Of a stretch of DNA of 64,000 bases, positions 38,601-47,600 are shown in pieces (the stretch's first letter is position 1; the number at the start of each line of letters is the position of its first letter). The stretch covers positions 32,235,634-32,299,633 of the forward strand of contig CM060848.1 in NCBI GenBank assembly GCA_030737835.1, read 5' to 3'. Under the pieces are notes generated by a model. The model saw only the letters and a program-made list of their open reading frames with translations, was not told the origin of the DNA and did no database searches. Both the position numbers and the translations under genes were made by a program. This stretch comes from Acorus gramineus. Lineage: Eukaryota; Streptophyta; Magnoliopsida; Acorales; Acoraceae.

Positions 38601-41600
38601 ATTTAGCTTCACTGTCATTACTTTTGTCTTTTGTTATGTATTTTATTATCTAATTACAAAGGGGTATAAACGGCTTCGATAAGTTATTCCAACCACCCTG
38701 GAATTGTTATGAGTCTTATGCTAGCTTACTAAGACAAAGTATAGGAGTTTATCCGCATGAAACAAACAACTTTTTAACAGGCCATATTTTTTATTTATAC
38801 TGGAAAACAAATGGAGGCTTAGTGAATAACATGGTAAAAGTTCAATATAGAGATATGGCAAAGGTTTTGGTTATCATGTAATGGGACGGGTGGGGCATAT
38901 TATCATCTTTTGTTCCTCTTGTTTTATTTTCTTATTTGTATTAGAGATCCCTCATCTCCTTTGTACGAGGGGCATTTGTTCATTAGGTAATGACATGATG
39001 CTTTATCTTTTCTCCAAGAAAAAAAAAAAGGAAAAGGTATTGTGCTATATAGTATGCAGATATTGAATAAAAACCACCTACAAACTCCTTTAACCAGCAA
39101 TACATCAGTCTGACCTGCAGTGCTGGTTTTATTGAAAACCATTGTCTACTTAGCACCATATATAAGTGACAAGTTCCATATTTAAGAACGCTAGACCACC
39201 AACACCCATAATAACCTAGCCATGGAACACCCATATGATAACAGTCAGATCCATTCTATTATGGGTGCAAATTTGATTTATGGAATTGGCTTAAATTAGA
39301 ATTGCAAATTCAATATCTGCCAATTCCATTGTATTGATGTGAATAGAAATGGTGGAATTGGATGGATTCGCAATTCCCAAGGAGTCCCCAGTCACTGGGA
39401 ATCCCTCTTCTAGTTTTCCAATTTTTATCTAAATAGGGGGTGTCCCAGTTGCCAAGGTTATTAGGTTTTGGAATCATGCGCAATTATTCTCATCCGATGC
39501 TTCCCTCTCCGGAGACCTATATCATTATGTAGTGGCCAATCTCCTCTCTATTTGGCAATCAATCTCATTCAATTCGAAATTCTAGATATCCATCTAACAT
39601 CATAACAACGAGTATACATTGAGAATGTGTGGGAGTTGGTTGTTCTTCTTATCAAGGAATGGGTCTATTTTGGCCTTTTAATAAATAAGAAAAACATCAT
39701 AAAAACAAGACCCTTTCTCTTTAGACTTATAAAATGTTAATGATAACCTAGAATAATGAGATGCCAGTCTTATTTTAGCCTATCCTACGACACTTCAATC
39801 TTCATGGTTGCCAATGCTTAAACTAAAATCATGACCAAGAACTAGAACCTTGTGCCCAATTGATGATATTTTAATTTAAATAATAATGAAATCCCCTATA
39901 TTGCACCTCAAAAGGTTGAAAGTGAAGGGACATTGTGAGCTCAACGACCTATGTAAATTCGAAATAACATGAAAGTGAATACATCCTCGTTTTTTACCAG
40001 ATCATGTTTCCTAGTATGTCATCATGAACTCTAGCAAAAGGTATTAATCAGCATCTGACAAATGATATATTTTGTGCTCATTTTTTGGAGGAAAGCTGTT
40101 GTCATAGTATGTGTTGTGTTTCAAAATTATGCAATCAACATTTTCATCCAATGTATTTTCTTCGAAGTTGGAGGAAAAGATAGTAAATTCCAACCTTATA
40201 ATTGGCATCAGGTGGACCCCTAATCCCTAATCATGGTTTATTCTATACTCACAACAGTAGCCAAAGACCTCAATGGATCCTTTTTTGCAGATGGGAAGAT
40301 GTGAATATGCAATGCCAGAGGTTAAGAAGAAATTCGACGAAAGAGGAGATGATTGAAGCACAGGTGTAGTTGGGGCAGTTGGCTTATGTGTGGCTTCTTG
40401 AGTGTAGAAATGATCCAGAGTGTTGGACAAGGAGCTATAAAAATACCTTTATGTTGAAATACTTTCACTCAAGTCTTTACACAACGAGGTGATATACGCA
40501 GAACAAGGAACAGCCGCGAAGGAAAGGAAAGTTGAGGAGTTTACATCTCCAACTAAGGTTGAGGGATTCAAGTGGCCATTATACCTAAATAAAATCATGA
40601 CAAAAGAAATCCATAATAATTGGCTCCTAATGGTGAAATTCTTTTGTTTTGGACGCAGAGGAGGATATGGCTGAAAATATGATTTGCATGTATAGTTTCA
40701 GTCATGAAATATGGATAGATTCAATTTGAACATGATGAGGAATGTTTAATTCGAGTATAAACAAGATGTGTGGAACTATTTTGCATGAGTTTGAAAGCGT
40801 GTAGGATCTACCGTGAAATATGGAGTATATTCAATATGTATTGAGGAGGCGTGCTTAATTTGAATGCACTCAAGATATGTAGAACTATTTCCATTAGTTT
40901 AATATGTACAAGGAAAATTCATCTTAATTAATCCTCAGGCTTGTTCTTGGAATGTTTGGCTAGGCTATTAAAGAAATGAAAAACTGTTTCAAAGGAGATT
41001 TATTGTTGAGAATACAAGGAACATTAAAATGGGTTCTATAAAGGAATGGGAAAGCATACGGCAACCGCTCCCTCTTGTTATTTTGGGCTTGGATGGAAGT
41101 TCATTATAGAATAGCCCTGTACTCTCTTTTTTTATAAGATATAGGAACTTTTATTGCATAAAAAGACCCCGAACAAAGGAGACGAGGGATCTCCAAAATA
41201 AAAGAGAATACAAATAGGGATTCGAAATGGAACAAATTCCAAGTCGAATAATATCAAAGAAAACTTAACTCCTCACAAACCAGGATAACCCCATAATAGA
41301 TGAAGGATTTTGTACTTGAAGGATCATCTTCACCCAATCTCGAAGCGAATATGAAATGAGAGCCCAAGTGTTCTCCAAATATGTTCTTTTATTATGAAAT
41401 ATGCCTTTGTTCCTTGTCAACCAAATACTCCAACAAACCGCTTGAGGAATGAGTCCTTGAAATTTAGCATGACAACTACGATCTCCTTTCTTCCTTCTCG
41501 TTCGGAAAAAATTCCACATGTCCTCAATATTGGTAAAGTAACAAGGAGAATCAATCGCCTTGCCTACCATGGACCAAATGTTTATAGCAAATGGACATCT

Positions 41601-44600
41601 AAAGAATAAGTGATCACTGTTTTCCTCAGCTCCTCCACATAAAAAGCATGAGACATCATTATCAAAAGACCATTTTGATCAATTAACCTTCGTGAGGACT
41701 TTATCAAGTGAAAGCAACCACATAATGCCCGTATTTTCAATGGCGCAAGAGATCCCCATATCAGATTCTGAACATTTGCCGTCAGAATAGATGTATCGGA
41801 CTTGTTTAGCTTTCTGTATAAAGATTTAACTGAGAAGCCAAATTGAGGAGCCATCCGCCAACACACCACATCTTCTTCTTCTAAATTTAATTCCACACCT
41901 TGTAATAAAGCGAGAAATTGAGAAAATTCTATGGCCTCATCAACAGAAAGGGCTCGACGCAGTCGAGGGGACCAGATAATAGAATTATCCCCACATGTGA
42001 AAGAGTCACATATCATATCATCTACATTTGAAGCCACCTGAAAGAGGGTTCGGAAAAGACTAGCCGGAGACGAACCTTGTATCCAAGCATCTTTCCAAAA
42101 TTTGATCTTAACGCTGTTTCTTGGAATGAACAAGGTTTCCTCTTTAATTGCCAATACCCTTTCAAGGATATCTTTCCATAGTTTAGATAGTGTAACTCTT
42201 GGAGGAGGAACCAACTCTAAACGAGAACATCTTTTATAGTATTTCTCACGAATAAGACGAATCCATAGAGAATCCGAACTGGATATCATTCGCCAAAGCC
42301 ATTTCCCTAAAAGCGCCTTATTCATATGACGAAGATTAATAATTCCCATACCTCCATCTTTCTTAGCTCGACATACAAGCTCCCACTTAGCCAAGTGTGG
42401 ATGCGATCCACCCACAAAAGCACCATTCCATAAGAATCTCCTTCGTATTTTATCAATAACTTGGAGGATGCCACTTGGAATTTTGAATATGGAAAGGAAG
42501 AAAATCAGAAGGCTTGTGAGTACTGCGTTAAGAAGAACCAATCTTCCTCCCAAACTGAGAGATTTACCTTTCCACCCTTCTAATTTCTTGTCGAATCTGC
42601 ATATAAGCGGATCCCAATCCCTTTTGCGCAAAGGAGAGGTATAAAGAGGAAGGCCAAGATATTTGGTAGGAAATTCAGAAGCTTTGCATTTAATTCTAGA
42701 AGCAATTCGTGTCACCTCTTCGATGGGGATGTTAATACCGAGTAAATTACTCTTGGACAGATTTACCTTAAGTCAGCATTTGGTGATAAACACGAAACCA
42801 TCCAAATTGCTTTCCCGATCATCACAAAGGAGGATTGTATCGTCAGCATATTGAATATGGGAGACCCGAGAGCCACCTTTTGTGACTTCAATACCATGAA
42901 TCCAATTGTGAGAAACTACTTTGTGGATCTGCCGGCTTAGAACATTTGCCACAAGGATGAAAATGAAGAGGGATAAAGGGTCCCCTTGTCGGAGTCCTCT
43001 ACCCGAATCGAAGAAGCCACCAGTTTACCATTAAAAAGAATGGAAAGCTTCACCGTGCTGATGCATTCCTTTAACCACCACAACCATTTAGATGATAAAC
43101 CATAGTCCACCAACAGCTTCCAAAGAAAATCCCACCTAACAGAGTCATAAGCCTTTCCAAAGTCCAATTTGCAAAGAAAACCTTTCCTTTTTTATTTGTG
43201 TGCCCCAGAGACACATTCCTGGGCAGTTAGGAAACCATCAAGAAGGGATCGCCCTTGAATAAAAGCTGATTGACTAATATCCACCAGATCTGAAATCACC
43301 TTTCGAAGTCAAATAGCTAGCACTTTAGCAATGATTTTATACGAACTGTTTAGGAGGCTGATAGGACGGAAGTCACTAACAAGATCTGCACCCATCTTCT
43401 TAGGTATGAGAGCAATGTGAGTGGCATTAAGACATCCACACCCTTGACGACATTCATAGAATTCCACCATCATCTCCATGACATCCTCTTTAACTGTATG
43501 CCAAAAGTTTTGGAAGAATTTTATGGAGAAACCATCTGGACCGGGTGCATTATCCCCTTCCATACCAAGAATTGCAGCTTTCACTTCCTCCTCCTCGAAA
43601 GGGGCATCAAGAATAGTGCGTTGATCATCGGTAAGACAAGGGAGAGAATCATCATGCCAACTCGGTAGCCAAGATGACTCTTTCCAAAAGAAATATCTGA
43701 AATGGTCCCTAATATGATTCTCAATCTCCACTCGAGAAACCAGCCTTTCATTACCTTTCGAAATAGAAGTAATGAGATTCTAACGCCTTCTAGAGTTGGC
43801 GAACCAATGAAAAAATTTAGTATTACTATCACCCGATGTAAGCCAAATTGCTCTTGATTTTTGCCTCTAATATTCTTCTTCTTAACGAAGGATTAGAAGC
43901 AACTCTTCTTTGGATTTCTTCTGTTCCTCAAGTTTCGAAGATGCAAGAGGACCATTTTCTTCCAACAGCTCCAATTTACTAAGAGAGTCCTCCAAAGCCT
44001 TCTTCCGAGCAATACATTGGAGTTTTTTCTACCTACTCCATTCAATATGCTTTTGCTTGAGATATTTAAGCTTACACGACAACTTTCGAGCACCCTTGCC
44101 ACTCACCTCAGCTGTAACCCACCAAGATTTCACCAAATCATGGAAATCCTCCTCGAGAAGCCACCAGTTCTCAAACTTGAAGTGAGATGAGCGCTCTTCA
44201 TTGTATGAAGAGGTAAGCAGGGATAGGGTTATGATCCGACACTGTTCGAGGTAGACCTTCCAACCGGGCCAAAGGAAAGAAATCCTCCCAAGACAAATCC
44301 ACGAAGCAGCGGTCGATCTTTGACAATGTAGGAGCATCCTTCAGATTGCTCCAAGTGAATTTTTTATTAGAGAGAGGGATTTCAATCACACCAAAATCTG
44401 AAATCCAGTCCCTAAAACCTCTGGTACCACCAATTGGCCCCATTGAAGAGCTTCGTTCAGTAGCAGAAGCAATAGCATTAAAATCCCCCATGACGCACCA
44501 AGGGAAATCAGATACTGAATGACAATCATGCAATTCCAACCAACATTGGTCCCTCAAAGAATCCCCTGTTGGACCATATACACCTGCGAACATCCATCTT

Positions 44601-47600
44601 GCTGCGGAGTTGACATCTTCAAGAACCACAGTAACCAAGAAAATGCCAATTTTACTATCAACCAATCTCCATTTATCCTTGTTCCATCCAACAATGATGC
44701 CTCCAGAAGAACCAATAGCAAAAAGGAATGCCACATCAAAAGATAAGCTACCACCAATTTGTCTGATCAAACAAGAAGGCAGGTCCTGGATCTTAGTCTC
44801 TTGAAGACAGAAAACATCTACATGGTGACAAGCAAGGAGACCTTTTACTGCTTCTCTCTTCCAGGAGTCTCCTAAGCCCCTTATATTCCAGAACGGAATC
44901 TTCACGTAAAACCTTTAACCTCCTTTCGAATTCGGTCGTCATTAACCTTTCCAACAGCACCATATCTTGTACGTCTGGACTGAGGAGAGACAGGGGAACC
45001 CCTATGAAAAGCTCCCTATGACCTTTGGGACACTTAACCATCTTCCTAACTAAGGGAGAGAAATATATTATTTAAAAAGCCCTGTACTTGTATTTCATTT
45101 TTGTTATGTACCTTTTTTTATTTGAAACAAAAACCTACTAGCCAATCTATCACCAAATATATTAATAAATGGGGTACAACGACAAGTAAACAAAGTAGCA
45201 GAAAAAGAGGTGGAAAACCAAAAAGGGAAAAAAAAACCCTGAATCAGTTAAGAAGGTGTCGACTAATCCAGGACCAACAAACACCACTCCTTAATGACTA
45301 ATCTCTCCCCCCCCCCCCCTCCCACCCCAACACCATAACCCTACTCTTCCCTGCACAGTAGAGACCCAACCACGAATCGATGGACTCCCAAGTGATCTCA
45401 AATCTCATGGAGGCACCGCGGAAAAACTTGGTTTCAATGAAACCAAACCGCCCAGAAAACCGCCGGGAGAAGGAATTATCTTAGCCTTCACATTCCTATC
45501 CCCTTTGTTCCTCAAGCACAACCCCAGTTTTGTACATTTATCTTTGTGCTTGTTAACCTTACAAGCTTTCCAACATTTTTTAATAAAATACAGGTGGCCA
45601 GCTACTACCTTCCATTAAAAATTGTATCTTCAAACTAGCATTACTACAACTCACCTATTTCCATGGCAGTATATTACACATGGAAGTTTCTTTCCTTCAG
45701 GCTTAGGAAGAGGGGTGTAATGACTGCATTGAAGTTTGTTCCCACGGCTGTTAACCACCTGTAACGTGCACAAGGATCAAATTAGACCTCGCATATGTAG
45801 TAGTACTCAAGAATTAAAAATCATTAAAATTGTGACACAAAATGAGCCAACTAAACCATCTAAAGATTATGAGATTAATCTGAAATAGATGGGCACCAGC
45901 AGTAAATGACATGAACAAATTTCCAGAGCCAACAATTTGAGGATAAACCAAGCATCTAACTTCTACTATTGAGCAGTTAAATAGCATTTCCTTTCCATGA
46001 ATACTATACTTGGTTTTAGTGTATAACTATGAACATGTAGGTGGTCAATATAGTGTTCAAGAATATGGTGGATATTAATGATGAATGTTGACCAAAAGGA
46101 ATAGACTTTTAATAAATATTTCAAAATCTGATGTTTAATAGGAGATCAATAAATTTGCAATTTAAAGTTCATGAAAGCCATAGTATTAGGATTTGCAAAT
46201 TAAATACGATGGGTCACTCCCATAGAGGGTCTGCACACGAATAACATGTCTCTATTCCCTCTTCTATAATTGTTTGAAAAAGGAGCGGCAATCATATTTT
46301 TGAAAAAAGAAGCCCCCGAACAAAGGACAAGGCATCTTCATAGAAAATATTAAATGGAAGAGAAGAAGAAAGGGGAAAATAGAGAAACGCTTCCGAATGG
46401 AACCTGTTCCGGCGATGACTCAATTTGTCACCTCTCGAACCAAAGGTTGCCCATGATGAAAGGAGTATCCTCCCCTAATATCATAATAACTCGAACTCTA
46501 AGCATAAAAAATATTGCCGCCCAAGTGTTTTCCAAGTAGGACCTCTTATGTTGAAAAATGCACTTGTTACATGTCATTCAAATACTCTAGCGTACCGCAT
46601 GAGGGATTAGCCATTCGAATTTCGCACTATTTCTTTGGTCACCTTGTTTACAACTCTTCCAAAGCCAACACCACATTCCTTCAAGTTCATTGAAAGAGCA
46701 TTGAGAATCTAAGAGCCACTCCAACCTTTTCCCAAATCTTAGCACTAAACGGGCATTTGAAGAAAAGATGGTCCCACGTTTCCTCTTCCAATTCACAAAA
46801 CCCACAAGGCCACAATTTCCATTTCCATCATGAGCCCATTTCAACTGATTAACCTTAAGAACCTTATCAAGCATAAGAGGCCACATGAAGCCTCAAATCT
46901 TCAACGGTGCAAGGGCATCCCAAATAAGCACTCAAATCAGATTGTAGACCGGGAGGGGTTTTTTGTTTAGCTTTCTACAACTACCCATGATGGAAAATGG
47001 AGAGAACTATATAAACATTGTTTTATATTTCATGAATCACCATGACATACAATGAAAAACTACATCACATGTGGAGGGACAAAGGCTTATCATCCAATGA
47101 GTTGCATGTACATAGATACAAGCTAAGTATAAATTGCATTAGCCATTATTTAATTATAAATACAATGATATCTAACAAGATAATTTCATTGAATCCAACT
47201 TGATTGGTAGCAATCACCAATTGAACTATACTTCCACTTAAAAGAGGCAATATATTAAAGATACATCTAACTTTGATATAATAATAAACGTGAGAGGAAA
47301 AAAAAAATATAGGTAGCCAAATTATCTTACCTCCAAGTCCTTTCTCTGAAACCACCGTCCTTTAAGAATGAATTCTTGATCCAACAAGTCATCTTTTGGA
47401 TTATAATCAGCTCTGCAACCCAAAAGATTCAAGGTTCAACCCTCAGTGTAGGACTGAAATAACCAGGGGAAAATGGATGGACATATGCTAAGGTAACTTG
47501 GGATAATATAAAAATAATAAAAACCTATACCAAATCATCTTCATCATGATTACATAAAAAAATTCATTTGTAGAATTAACACCTTTTCTCAAAAAAAATT

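Larger units (their letters stand above)
41124..45077 (-). mobile_element. L1-type LINE (3.95 kb) in hydrolase intron 3
   Basis: An 11-bp target duplication AGCCCTGTACT (41113-41123 and 45078-45088) frames the element exactly. On the minus strand it carries an apurinic endonuclease domain, then a reverse transcriptase broken by frameshifts, then the RT-associated zinc region, and ends in an A-rich tail (read as T run at about 41127-41133). The first ORF is almost absent, so the copy is 5'-truncated. It has the same orientation as the host gene. Confidence 0.92.
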
